Assembly (NCBI GenBank): GCA_009192285.1
Contig: WBVU01000012.1
Coordinates: forward strand, 124,001-188,000
Direction: 5' to 3'
From: Morchella semilibera
Taxonomy: Eukaryota; Ascomycota; Pezizomycetes; Pezizales; Morchellaceae
DNA length: 64,000 bases
Both the position numbers and the translations under genes were made by a program. This document shows, piece by piece, positions 18,210 through 30,581 of this stretch; within the stretch, counting starts at the first letter, position 1, and each line of letters starts with the position of its first letter. A model generated the notes under the pieces. The model did not search any database and had not been told where the DNA came from. It worked only from the letters and a program-made list of their open reading frames with translations.

Positions 18210-21200
18210 CTAGCTATGCCTAAGCTAATCATCCTCAACAAATATTTCAAGCTATGTATAAAGTCAAATCGAGTGCTTAACGATGATCCTCACTGCTCAT
18301 ACAATCAGGTACAAGGCCCATCAGTAAATCGCTCACAACTCGAGCCCCGTACAACCAAGTTCCGAATAGGGAAATATCAACCGGGAGAAATGTCTTACAT
18401 GATCGATATCGCCAGATGGTGTGGCATGACGTCCGCGGCCGACGTTACCCGTGTAGAGAACCTTTCTCACAGCTGCGCATCTCTAGAATTTTGAGCATAG
18501 ACTCTTCGCATCCTCCACCCCGGACCCCAGAGAATGGTGTGCCTAACTAACTTTGTGCGGAGAAATTACAACTGTATATGATTGACGGGCTGAAGACAGA
18601 AAACGGTCAGCTAGCTGGTTTATCAATAAATAGGACTGTCCTACATGGGGGGGGTTACTAAATGAATATTTTAGGTATGTATTATTCCAATCCATTCTGA
18701 AAGGGGATTTTTGTTCCAAATAAGCGGACGCTCGGGCCTCTCTTCCCTTCTTTAGGCCGGTTACTATATGCCTAATCGTATCTAACCCCCACGACACACA
18801 CAAAAAAAAACATAGGTCAATCATTCTGAATCCGAAAGAAAAGAATAAAAGCGATAATTTATTACGATTGTTAATCAGGGGGGGGGTCTAGACAATTTTC
18901 CGAAAAGCCCCGGCTACTCCGCACCTTACTTGCATTCATACCTAGATAATAATAAAACAGTAAATAAACAAGTAAAGGGTCATAGGTTCTAATTTGTTAG
19001 CAGTACTACTCGCTGCGCCTCTTAGTTCATTCTTCCGAGAGGCCTCGTCATAAATCTGCACATCAAGCCAGGGAGAGAGGCAGAGAGAGAGAGAGAGTGA
19101 TTTACGACTATGTACTTACGCAGGGCAGATATGTCCGAAGCGCAGAGTGAAAGTTTTCACCAATCACCAATCAAACAACGCCCAACTGTTTAATTGACGA
19201 TGCGGCAGTAACAGTACATCTGCGACCCAATAACTTGAAAGTGCTAAGTGCTTGGGGTCCGGGATGCCTGCCGTGAGTGCTAGCTGAACCAGTGAGCCTC
19301 AGGTAGAGTGCATGCTAACATACGCAAAAAGAACAACCTCCCTTCCATCGTACAGGCAGCCAACCATCTAAGTAAAGTATTGCATCTGCGGGACAATCCT
19401 GGGCAATAGCTACCGCATGATCATGATCTACGTACCATCTGCGCAAAGCCCTTTCGGAAACTTATCGTCCGGCCCTAGCGTAGTGGTGGCTGAAAGTCTT
19501 TTTTGATCCTAGTACATACTTGCAACGGGAATATTTCGCGTCTACAGACATATGTCGTACCGTGGCGCCAATAGATGTGGAGACCGAAGCTCTGCGACTG
19601 CATTTGCACTAAAGATTGTGGTCCTCTGGCTTGTGCACTCCAAACGTGCGGTAGATTTTTTTGAAAGCCGAACCCCTTCCCGCTTTTCCCGGTGTGGGGG
19701 GTGGGAAGGGGGGTATGCCGGAGATCGGTTTTGGCCTCGGGGTTGCTTTTCACTAACTGCACCCCGTTACACACCTGGGTGGTCAGGCCGGCCGGTGAGT
19801 AAAGGGCTTAATTGGACTAGTTCGAAAAAGAAGACAACAGGTACTTACTCTGCAAAGCTCCTACTGGCTGAGTTTGATCATTAAGCAAATGACTACAACA
19901 TCAGAAAAAGAAATAAGAAACCCCCTTCGGGAATCTTGATCTTAAAAAGAAGGTTTTGACATACATAGGTACATACGGAAGAAGGATGTACCATGAGACA
20001 GGTAACCGCCGTAGCGTTGTAGCGTTGTAGCTACACTCGTTTCCCGTAGGTCCACAATTTATGAGACACGCAGTTTTTGCACGGCCAGTACCTAGCTACT
20101 CCACGGGCCACGCTAGTTCAACCGCTCTTCACTTCAGCATCGGACAGCCCGTAGCTAGAGTACTATATGTTATAGGTAGTCACTTGTCTAGTTAGATACC
20201 GATATTCGCAGAGAAGTCTATGCACTAACTTCAAATACAGGACTAAGGGGGGGGGGGGGCTTCCCTGAGTATGCTTGAGATGTTTTGAAACCCCCTCAGA
20301 GCTGACGATATGGCATGATATGATTTTGACACATTATTAGCAGCGCCCAGGTAGTACCTATATGTATTTAGGTACGCCGAATAAAGAATCAATGACCTTG
20401 TTGCATATCTGCCAATTTCCTTCGATTCGTCACATCACTGGAGATCTCTTCATCACCCTGGGGTTTGTGGGTAGAATCTTCACTAGCTGCCGAGTCCCGC
20501 GTGGTTGATGGCTTTGAACGAGGAACTTCCCTACAAGAGCTAAGTCAGAACCCCAGTCTCATCATATCATATCTATCCCATCAACCTGCTGTATAATATA
20601 AGGCAACTGTTGTAGATTTGTTTTCGCAATTTTTATACTATATTAGCTAGTAGTGCAATTCCGTAGTCCGTGGTATGGAGTAACAATAGATTATTGCTGT
20701 TATTAGTTGATCAATCGGGCCGTGGCTTTATTCTTGCGTGGCGCTTACCGCATTGTAAATAGCCCGAACAGGCTTCTAGCTACCCATAGAGGTACCTGTA
20801 ACCTAATACTTTATGTGAGCATAAATTAATATCGATGTCCACCATCGTAGGAAACAATGCAAGCAACATGTACAAATATTACGTGGAAACTTTCCCCCCT
20901 AATATTGATAAGCTCTGTGTAAGTTAAACAGAAGAGTGTCTCGGTGAGTATACCGAACGAGAATGCACAAATGACAGACACCGGAGAAAAGGGACATACC
21001 TACTAGGAAAAAAAAATAAAAAAGAGCAAAGATGGTTATACGGATTCAGAAGATTGCACCGAACGGAAAGCCCGGTGGTTTGGGCGAAGAAGCTATGAAG
21101 GGCAAGTATTAACCCCATCCTGAAACTCCCGACTAGAGCCTAACTAGAATGTACCAGTAGATCACTTACCCCCCTCCCCTCTCTATCCATCCATCCAGAC

Positions 21201-22035
21201 ACCAAACCCCCCGCCTCATCAATCCGGTAATTCCTCGCCCTTCTTTCCAGTGTGTGTGCGTGTGCGTGTGTGTGTGTGTGCATGGTATCCTTCGTCACAA
21301 CAGAATTAGTATCCGCCGTGCCCTAAGTGGCTTCTTTAACGAGAACTACTGTCTGAGCTCTCCCTGTCTCACGTCTGTCAAGTATGTCAAAAATTTAACA
21401 GGTAGCTAGTGCTGTTTGGTTGACAGGCACTAATGTCAGGCTCAGTCAGTCAAAGAGAGAGGCCTTGTATGTAGGAATTTGAACGTAGCCACATACAGTG
21501 AAAAAGCTTAGACCTATAGATTTTCCCCTTCCCAGCTTCACATGCCAGTTTACTCACCGCAAGTTTGTCACACAAGGAAAAGATCGCAAGTATTGTGGGC
21601 TGATACTGCTTCCCTTGGCGGAGGCAGTAAGTTTCTGGTGAGCTAAGCCTTCAATATTGTTGACTGCACCCAGGTCGCTGGTACAGTACATAATATACTC
21701 TAGGTACGGGTCAAGTTGGTTACGGAAGATTTGTACACTCATGTTCGTTATATAGCAACTGGGTGGACCCGCATGAAAAATTTTATAATCGGACGCTTGT
21801 GATTTGGAGGAGTTTAAGCAAGGGTTGGAGCACATATATTGATATAGCAACTTGGCCCGCCTACCTACCTGCAACAATATATCATCTCTCGATCTTCCTC
21901 CCCCAATCTAAACCTTTCAAGATTATTCTATCACGCCCTGTACACGACATCACACAACTTGAAAAATATCATCATTACCACCCATAATAATCATCATCGG
22001 CATCAACCATCATCTCCAATACCACCGCTAGCACG
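18210..22035. other. Intergenic, no gene seen
   Basis: Contains simple repeats: (GA)n near 19,080, (GT)n near 21,250-21,280, and G runs at 18,878-18,886 and 20,247-20,259. No supportable gene was found. The last 150 bp are CA/CAT-rich, as in a leader for the gene at 22,036. Confidence 0.5.
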
Positions 22036-22955
22036 ATGTATTCCCCGCCGAACTCGAACTCGACAAGGCGTAGCATAGCAACAAGACAAAGAGTCTCTCG
22101 TGCGTGCGATCGATGCAATCATCTTCGCGTAAAGTGTGATGGCCAGAGGCCCTGCGAGCACTGTCTGGGTGAGTGATCCATTTATGCCACTCCTTCATTT
22201 TCCAACAACACAAGTTGGCTTGCATACTAACATCCATAACTATGGTACCAGTATATGGACTCGAGTGTAAATACGAACGGAGGCAGAAAAAGCGAGGCAA
22301 AGGTTCTTTGAGGATCAACTCTGGTGAAAACTCAAGCACAAACCCAAACGAGCCGATGACGCCAACTACCAGTGTAAACTCACCATCATCAAGCCCTACC
22401 GCCTTCCATCTCTCAATACCTCCAACACATCTATTCTGCCCCGAAGACAAAGAAGGTTATCCGACGGAGTTCGTTAGTGTTTCTTCAAGTGAGCAATCGT
22501 CGCAACACTGTACACCAGAACCCCCTTACTCGTCTTTGTATAACAAAGCCGATCCAGAGACAACTGTTTATACGAACGGAAGGTCCCGTGGTAGTGGAGG
22601 TTTACAGCAACAGCATAAACATTGTTTCGAAATCCCAGAGCCAACTAGCTACCCCCCTCTGTTATGGAACCGGACACATCCAGGCCCCTTCGATCCAGCC
22701 AAGTGTACAGCTCCGACTCCCCCTTCAAATCCGGTACCCATGACACCACCAGAGGGGTACCATATGCTTCCGTATATGCCCCTTTGCGCAAATTGTCACT
22801 GTAATCCTTCAGTACGGCTATATCCGGGATCGATCTTGTGGCTGCCTGTGGCTCAGTCACAGGTGGGCGATGGGTCAGAGTACAACGGATTGACGTGTGA
22901 GGGTGGCACATACTGCTTCCTTGACCAGCAGAAGGCTACAATACGAGAGTCATGA
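22036..22955 (+). CDS. Short Zn2Cys6 protein with XlnR-like DNA-binding domain
   Basis: Two exons, 22036-22168 and 22252-22955, give 278 aa. The 83-nt intron has a good CTAAC branch site and interrupts the zinc cluster itself. Cluster cysteines are 24, 27, 34, 40, 43 and 50, in the context [18 protein letters not shown] and then [11 protein letters not shown]. This resembles the DNA-binding region of the xylanase activator XlnR/Xyr1. The rest is Pro/Ser/Thr-rich, with no fungal-specific regulatory domain, whereas XlnR proteins are over 900 aa. The DNA after the stop does not look coding, so it seems to be a genuinely short factor or the stump of a longer one. A role in plant-polysaccharide gene control is only inferred from the domain. 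Confidence 0.8.
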
Positions 22956-25730
22956 GGTTGGTTTTGTCATTAGTTGGGGGTAGAACCTAGTTAGGGTTCT
23001 GAGAAATGCATTATTTCGTTTGTTTTTGGTTATGGGTGGGAGTTGGAAAAGTGATTTGTCGGGCGGTTGGGGTTGCATCTGTATCTGGTCCGAGGTGGGA
23101 GGCTCTCAAGAGAGATTTGTTTTCTTTTTCATTGATTACCATGTATGTGTGGGGGTTTAATTCTGCTGGACAGGAACGGGGCTCACTCAGGAGCTGCATG
23201 TAGAAATTTCTGTTTGGCTTACTACTATGCCGTATATATTGGGGATGCTTTCTTTTCTTTTTCGGTATTTATAATAGCGAAGTGGAATATATATATTTAC
23301 CATAAGACCTGAGAAGTTCTGGCTGAGTGGTAACCTCGTTCTTCACTCGTTGTCACTCGACACCCCATCTTCATTTTCTAATCCTCCTGACCTGTAACAC
23401 GACACCACCGACATATCAATATCTGTTTCTCTCCATCATGGTATCTCCATGGCAAAGAAGAGGAAGGCAAAGGGATTATAATTCATGCCTAATCCCAATT
23501 ACATTCAGCATGAATTGCTTGATAAAACCCACTGAAACATTTTTGAGACAATGATCTGTATCACGGTCTTGCGCGTGGGGGTTACCGAAAAAAAATCACC
23601 GCGGACCCACGCGACCGGCCCACTTACAATTGAAAGGTCGAACGGAGAAGAGTAATATGAATCACCTTCTTAACCATCACCAACTGTCTGTTAGTCAATG
23701 AGGGAAAACTCTCTGGTATCATTATCATGGAACTCGACAACATGGCTTTCTCCAAACCATTGCCGCGCCAACGTAACAAGCACATGTACAACTCCACATA
23801 CAAACAACGGAACTTTCCATCAGCGGTCCAACATGTCTAATTGTCCTCGGAAAGCCTGTCAGACTAGATAGAGATCAGTCCGCATACCTCGGAGTGAACG
23901 CGCGGGGTTTTGTGTCTGCTTCTAGAAATTGAAAAGGAAAACCCGTTATTGGCGCATTGCCCAATGCAATGAAAAAGATCTCAGAAAAGTGTCTATATGG
24001 GGATTTTTCACATGTCCTGTTTCCCTCCCCATATGGCCTAGTCATCGGCTGTCCCCGAGGCTATTCTTGAGCATAACGCGTGAACGATCTACGTGTAAAG
24101 TACTCTTGCAGCAAGCAACGATTTAAAGTTAACACTCCGAACGGTTTGTTGCACTGAATTCGGCTACTGGGATCGCTGTTTTACGTACAGCGATGATACC
24201 GAACTTGGCCGAGGTCGTGATTGGCAATTCGCATGCTGATTCTGATGTTTTGACCCCTGATGCTTTATCGGAGGCTTGCTGTCTCATGTTCTTTAACGTC
24301 TATTGTGCATATGAAGATCATTCAAACGACATTCTCGGCCTCGGCCACGGGATAGGATGGCCCTGTGATGAACTGGATGCACGTGCGTCTAGAGCGTCGA
24401 AAGCAGCTTCTTTCCTTATTCTTCATGATAAAAGACGGGTGTTGTATTGCATCAAGTTCATCGACTAATACCGATTGGGCCAAATCAATCGATAATTGTG
24501 GAGACCAACAGTATGTATCAAGGCCGAGGGAGAAAAAGAAAAGAGGCATCATGGGACAATTCTGGGGAATAGGGAGTCTTCACCCTTTAGTAGCAAATGT
24601 CTTGGCCTTAGCCTTATCAAATTACATAACCTTATTACCCCCACCAGGATGACCCTTGAGAAGGACAATAGTTGAATGTTCTTATTCAGACTTGACCAAT
24701 GCATGGTGATGGTGGCGGTGCACATCACTCTCAAAAGGGTTGACAGTTCCTTGAGACCATTTTATTCACCTTGGTATTTTTGGGGCACGATGTATCAAGT
24801 GACTACACGTATCACTGGTTACTATTTAGTGATGAACGGAGACTTGATATCTACCGAAGGGTGGCTCATGTACAATACCCAGGATGGTTACGCGTTGGAA
24901 CGGGTAGAGCACCGATTTCAGATGCTTGCTTTTGTGCATTGAAAGACTTATGAAAGGTCGTGTACAACTATCTGTAGCCAAATGTATTGGCGCAGATGTA
25001 GGTTTCATCACATGACACAGCATGCAGGTCAGAAAGGGAGCTTGACGAGTTTTTATAAAATCCTTTGATGCCTAAAATCTGGGGTAAGTAGATAAGCTTT
25101 CTTGCGACACTAGACCACCTTAATTTGTAGTTCGGACATCTGTGAAACCGCATGGAGGACACATACACGTTTTCTTGAACCTCAGGTCACGAAGCTCGGC
25201 TTTACCCGTGTACTTTCATGAAGGTACTAAAGTTGTTGGGGGAAACATTGCGAGTCATGGGGGCATACAGGACAGGATCGGTGTTGGAGCAAAAGGCTAG
25301 ATGTGTAACCCTTTGCGAGGAGTGGATACCGTGATGTTTCAAATGTGTCATTTAGACCTCAGATTCTAACTCGAACATCTTAGATCCGGGGGGGGGGGGG
25401 GTAATACATGGCCAGTACTGTTAATATTTAATATATTATATTATATACTACCATAAAGAAGTTCTGTAGACAGTGAAAATCTCGAAATGCTAGTCCATTA
25501 TTCCTAGCGATCGAATGCATATAAAGGGTAAAGGGTTGGAGTTAGGACTGTGTAATGTTAATATAATTATAACCCCTCTTTTCTCTAGAGACTAGTTCTG
25601 AAGGCTTCCACAACGGGGAAAACTAAATAGCTATTAAAACATCTAACTCAGGATTTGACCTAGAAAACTGCGGCTATAGATATCTTATAAAACTCAACCC
25701 CGCAATGTGACTCAGAACATACTATCAGAT

Positions 25731-25808
25731 TAGGCGGGCTACCTGCACCAAGAACCGGCCCCCAAGGGCCAGATATTTAGACTCAGAAGTTGGCCAAATC
25801 GCCCTAAC
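25731..25808 (+). repeat. Dispersed repeat, copy A
   Basis: About 78 bp align with 57421-57500. Shared blocks include GCGGGYTA, CCAAGAAC, ATATTTAGACTCAGAAGTT, TTGGCCAA and CGCCCTAA. Both copies lie in gene-free DNA in the same orientation. Probably a fragment of a transposable element; the class is unknown. Confidence 0.6.
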
Positions 25809-26646
25809 GTACCTATACCACGTATTTCATTCGTTTAGCATTATCACAAAACATCACTCGGCCTTGGCAGAATGAGAAATCCAACTTTTCATAATACATG
25901 TCTCCTCATATAAAACTTAGCATCAGTAGTTGTCGCTATTAATATAATTGTCTATGGTGTTGCCTACTCACTATTGTGGGCGCTCTCAGCTACTTCGCTT
26001 CACAAACTGTTGTTCAAACCTGGGCTAGATGCGTATTCCTTGATGAAAGTAAAGAAAGGTCACTATCGCGATATGTTGGATGGAATCATGTGTGGCTGAG
26101 CAAGAGTCATATTTAGTGAGTTTTTGGTTAAGGATGGAGAAATAGCACGGAGCGCAAGATCTTAAGAGTAGCCATGCATGGTTTCAAACTCTAGATCCAC
26201 TCGGCAATCGAGATTCGAAACAGGTAGAGTTAGCGGTGAGACATTTTATATGTGTAGAAGGTTTAAGGTTTGAGCGCTAATATAGCGTATGATGTATGTT
26301 TCACAGTCTTATTCTAGCTAGGGTAGCTCCTATTCCTAAGTTGACTGATCATTAGTAAGGATACGCTTACATATAGTACCGTCAGTTCTTAAATAAACAG
26401 CCCGAGCCCAAAGGGTCAGATCTAGGCCACCACCTATTGTGTTCTTTTGAAACTTAACGGTAACTAGCAACATGGATTGGACGTCTTGATTTCCTGATAC
26501 TGGCTAAAAACGAGGGGATATTGGTAGGGTTGGGGCTAATAGAATTAGGCTTTACTCGTTCGGGATGATAATTGGGGTATTGACAAGCTAGCGCCTGTGT
26601 GTAGACCGTGCCGCAGTCAAAAATGTTAAAATGACCGCTGCTATCA

Positions 26647-26721
26647 CTGGGGGTTGTCCGAGCGGTATAGAGTTCGCACTCTGATCGACGCCGCTCGGGT
26701 TCAACCCCCAGACTAACCCCT
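26647..26721 (+). ncRNA. tRNA-like hairpin, probably a tRNA-derived pseudogene
   Basis: CTGGGGGTTG (26647-26656) pairs with CAACCCCCAG (26702-26711). Inside it CCGAGCGG pairs with CCGCTCGG, and inside that AGAGT pairs with ACTCT around a TCGC loop. TGTCCGAGCGG resembles a Ser/Leu tRNA A-box, and GGTTCAACCCC a B-box. AACCCCT at 26715-26721 could pair with GGGGGTT as an acceptor stem at a spacing of 73 nt. The anticodon and T arms do not fold properly, so a functional tRNA is unlikely. Confidence 0.35.
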
Positions 26722-28124
26722 CGTAAAATCTAGAAAAGCAGTCCCCGGGTGGGGGGCCTAAGTCTTTTGTCGGCGAGAAGGATAGAGGCTATTTCTTTCC
26801 TTTTAGGTGTATCTATAAGACTCCAGGATGGAAGACAATTAACACCCGGAAAATTTTCCACAAAATGTAGTCACTCGTCTTCTCATGGTGGGCGTGAAAT
26901 CCCGCCTACATAAATTTATACCTAGTCCTTTCAGTCTCAGATTTGTTTATCAAGGACATCAGGAGTCTCTAGCCAGTTATATACTTTAAGCCTTTAGATC
27001 TCTTAACCGGTTAGCGCATCTATATCTGCTAATGTTGAGAAGTTGTTGAAGAAAGTTTTGTGAGCAAAAAGAACTGAGCGAAAGGGGCTGCAGGATTCAT
27101 GGCCCCGTTGACCTCAGTGCTACTTTGTTTCCGGGTACAGACATTAGTGAAGAAGCTGATGGAAACATGTGGCTTGAAGCGATGTATGGCACTACATGTA
27201 TTCATATTGCTAGAACAGGGTTCTGGGAGGAGAATTGCCTGTTTATTTCTTTACCTTTGTTATCTCTTTATTTCCTTATTTATTCGGATAAAGCTTTCCT
27301 TATTTGGATAATGATTTATTTATTTCCTTGTTTTTCTTTGTGCCTCTTTGCTCACCAATCTATAAAAGAAAGCTCTATCCATAGACAAAAATCACTCGTT
27401 CATATACCCTTTTGGGTAATCATACTGCCGCCTCAGGAAGTCCACTTCCTTATTGATTATAAATTACTGCAAACGGACGTCTCTAAGGAAGGAACTGAGT
27501 TTGGTTGGTATTGTAATAGATACATGTATTCTATAAGCTAGCTAGCCCGCGAAGTCTAGGAGTCCTAGGGGGTGCGCACGTACCCGATGTTTGTTTGCCC
27601 TTTGTGACGAGAGACCTAGGCAAACAGACTCCACGCGCCGTTTTCCGCCCTTCTCATCCAGCTGGGTAGTGACAGTGTGTATTCGCCCGGGTTCTGGATA
27701 GTTCTGCTCGTATTGTAGTGGGGAATTATAAGTCGTCTTAGAGTTATAGCTGGATTTACGTATACGAATATAAAGTATATCATGAAACGATATTTCTATC
27801 GAATCTAGCTATGCCACTTGTGATATCGCTGGAAATATTTCTCTTGTCATCAGAAGACCTTCTCCGGTTTTGTTTACATCACTAGCTTATTTGTACTCCG
27901 CCAAAATTGGTCGCTTTTGAATTACTATTTGCCCTTTTGTAAATAGGTGCTATAGTTACCGCATTTAAACTAAATCGACCGCCCAATCGTGCTGAAACTG
28001 GAAGAGCAAAGACAATGGCTGTGGACATGTTCTAACACAATTCCCTTGCCCAACTCCTTAGTATCGCCAAGAATCCCGCTACCTCTTACCAGCCAAATTC
28101 GCCGAATCCAACTATCATGACCCA

Positions 28125-28487
28125 TCACTCGGCCTTGGCATCACCTCGTCCTCCTCGCCCACCTGTCTCCCTCCTCCACTTCTCCACCTCCCCCGCCCTC
28201 GCATTCTTGAGCACCCAGTCCTTAAGGCACCGTTCACCGTGCGGCCACGGTATCTTCCCACCATCTACCAAACATATCTTCCCGCGCCGTGTGCGGACCA
28301 CGCCGAGCTTGAAGGCGGCGGTGAGGTCTGTACAAGATGTTTTGCGGTGGCCGGCGAGGCCACACCAGGTGCAGTAGTGACGCTTTAAGGTGGTGGTGAT
28401 GGTGGTAGTGGTGGTGGTAGTGGGCGCGGTGTTGAGGATGTGGAGAATTTCTGGAATGGTGTAGGGGCGGGGAGGGAGATGCGCCAT
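28125..28487 (-). CDS. Small CCHC zinc-knuckle protein, gag-like
   Basis: Single exon, 120 aa, from a true ATG at 28487 to TGA at 28125. A CX2CX4HX4C knuckle is clear in HYCTWCGLAGHRKTSCTDL (residues about 37-55). It is followed by a GKICLVDGGKIPWPHGERC segment reminiscent of sequences after the knuckle in fungal retrotransposon gag proteins. A poly-Thr stretch precedes the knuckle, and the end is Gly/Arg-rich. No reverse transcriptase or integrase is nearby. It may be a stand-alone nucleic-acid-binding protein, a domesticated gag piece or a remnant. Its base composition (C-rich then G-rich along the plus strand) differs from the flanking AT-rich DNA. Confidence 0.55.
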   Translation of the reverse strand: MAHLPPRPYTIPEILHILNTAPTTTTTTTITTTLKRHYCTWCGLAGHRKTSCTDLTAAFKLGVVRTRRGKICLVDGGKIPWPHGERCLKDWVLKNARAGEVEKWRRETGGRGGRGDAKAE

Positions 28488-29620
28488 TTATGGTTGATGA
28501 GATTCGAAAGATAGGGTTTGTTGAAGTGTTTACTAGTCAGGGTGTGAAAAGCAATCTGTTAATTGTATAATGTGTGCGAAATTAGGTCGTGGTCAAAAAA
28601 AGATGAACACTTGATACCGACATTAGTACTTGCCTCTAAAATACCACTGGTTAGGCCAAAATTCTCCGGTCCACGTCAAATAGGAACGAACACGGGTGCA
28701 AGGCGCCTTTATCTCATATTCTCATCCCCGTAGAGTGCAGATCACTGTCGATTTCAAAGTGCCAAGATTGTAAGTTTTAAGTAAACGACATAGAACATCC
28801 TTAACGGAGCACCGGGAGGCCACTAAAGCTTCAGTTTCAATACCTGGGCGATCGAATCACTCAATTCAGCGCGCCAAGTAACGATCCAGCGCTCACGGAT
28901 TCTAGGCAGATCGATCATTTCCCCTTCGTGGCCTGTCATGTTATTTTAGGTTTTATCCCCGGACCGAACAACCGGAAAACCCAAGAAACAAGCCGTTGAC
29001 AGGCGAGGATAAGCTTGATTGGTACCCATGTCAAGATACCCAGGTCCCCCGGATAATAAGGAGATTTTCTGTGCCGGGTAGAGTAAAGTGTAGATCTGTG
29101 GAGTGTAGTAGAAAGAGTTGAGCGCGATCCTTGTAGGGAAATGTCGCGATTCTTGGCCGACGTTTCATGTCGTCGGGAGGATGTACCGGATTGCTAGGAG
29201 GTGGGTGTGTCATGACATAAAACTACATGTCTAACGGCGACGTTTCAGACATAGGAGATAGAGACTTTCCGATTTAGTCTTAATTTGACCTCTGCCATGA
29301 AGACAAGGACACCTTGTAACTAGATCATGTTGAGAGTATAAAGATCGTAGTAAGAACTATCCTGAGTTCCATGCATTATATAAAACGTTCCACCTTGGCA
29401 CTTCTTTTATCTATCTGATGTTTGTTTTCTGGCCAAACTGACCGACATACAGGTTACCACTTGATAAAAAATTGCTTAGTAGTTAATTTACGTTGGTTTT
29501 AATTGGCCCAGGCCTCTATGCTGATGTCTGTCGTTAACGCATGCGGTTGGTAATCATCAAATGAGCAGTAATCAGCTTTGTCTCAGACATATTCAGGCCA
29601 CCCTTTCTTTCAACGAATAG

Positions 29621-29750
29621 GTATCTGTACGGGTGAAGTCGGACACAGTGTGTTGACGAACAGGGTATTTTAGCGAATAAGAAATATTAAAAGACTCTTG
29701 GCTGTTTCTCACTCATAATCCCTGTCTCTCAACGTCCAGTTTCTGTGCCG
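29621..29750 (+). mobile_element. MITE, GACGAACAGGG family (copy 2)
   Basis: The core 29652-29734 reads TGTTGACGAACAGGG, GCGAATAAGAAAT, GGCTGTTTCTCACTC and CCCTGTCTCTCAACG, colinear with the copy at 18,063. The outer arms are decayed. Confidence 0.6.
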
Positions 29751-30081
29751 AAAAGGGCTTCGATTTAATATTTTGCCACATGTGGCGGCGCTACTAAACG
29801 TCACTTAATTCACTCTATATACATAAGAATCTAGAGTAGTCAATCTACTTTGGCACCAACATGTAAGCAAACCCATAGCTAACATATTTTTAACCTCAGG
29901 AACGAATCTAACTTACCAACGAGGTTGCAAGGGGACAATTTATGCTAGTGAGCTCTCAAAGAAAGAGCTGGTGTGTTATAATTTCTCGGGTCGGTGCCTT
30001 GCGTGATATATATCGTACACGTACATACGTCCAAATGCGGGTTTTAATTTATTAAGGCGTCCAGCTATTAGAGACTTTGCG

Positions 30082-30178
30082 CAAATGGAGCCAGCTCTAT
30101 ATTTCAATTATCTGATTGGCAGGCTATGGGAATATCGGCATCAATCAGGTTACGGGAAAATAGAGCTGGCTCCATTTG
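30082..30178. repeat. 97-bp inverted repeat with perfect 19-bp arms
   Basis: CAAATGGAGCCAGCTCTAT (30082-30100) is repeated in perfect inverse at 30160-30178. Complementarity resumes further in (CTGATTG against CAATCAG). It lies about 400 bp upstream of the helicase start. It could be a tiny MITE or a transcribed hairpin. Confidence 0.65.
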
Positions 30179-30581
30179 TGGTGGGTGATGATGCCTGGTC
30201 CTGGGAGTTGCCTATGGAGAGAAAGTTCTGTGTTCTCCGTCATAGAGCTTCTAGTCTTACCTATTGGCTGAGTCTTGCTTATCTGGAATCTTTTTCTGAA
30301 AGATACGGATAAAGGGCTGCTGCCTAGACCTCGACTCATTACCCTGGACCGTATGTAATAAATTCAGGCATCCATTTGTACATGTAGTCGTTTACTCCTC
30401 TCTCTCTCTCTCTAAATCCTCCACTTCAAGCTCTCCCCCCACACGCGCGCGTGGAAAAAGAAAAACAAAACAGGCACTCTTCATCATTTACCGTTCCTAC
30501 CACCCAAAATCTTTAAACCAGACACGTGAAGCTATTACCCAAATTCCACCCCACTACCCCACCACGCAGATCATTGAGATT

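Larger units (their letters stand above)
22956..28124. other. Long intergenic stretch, no conserved gene
   Basis: Contains a 14-nt G run (25,388-25,401), a dispersed repeat copy (25,731), a tRNA-like hairpin (26,647) and two TACATGTA sites (27,193 and 27,521). Open frames at 24,193-24,468, 24,676-24,953 and 27,099-27,541 lack recognisable domains. Decayed transposon sequence is possible around 24.2-25.3 kb. Confidence 0.5.
28488..30581. other. Intergenic, no gene seen
   Basis: Holds a MITE copy (29,621-29,750) and a short perfect hairpin (30,082-30,178), plus a (CT)n tract near 30,398-30,412 in the leader of the helicase gene. Confidence 0.5.

Noticed and set aside
24193-24468. 91-codon frame with a good ATG
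   Set aside because: No family features and surrounded by repeat-like DNA. Cannot be supported from sequence alone.
24676-24953. Open frames containing HWLLFSDE, recalling the DDE motif of Tc1-like transposases
   Set aside because: Only this short phrase fits. The surrounding residues, the second and third acidic residues and flanking inverted repeats are not found.
27099-27541. 138-codon hydrophobic open frame
   Set aside because: Leu/Ile/Phe-rich reading of T-rich DNA, with no start context, motif or codon bias. Probably chance.
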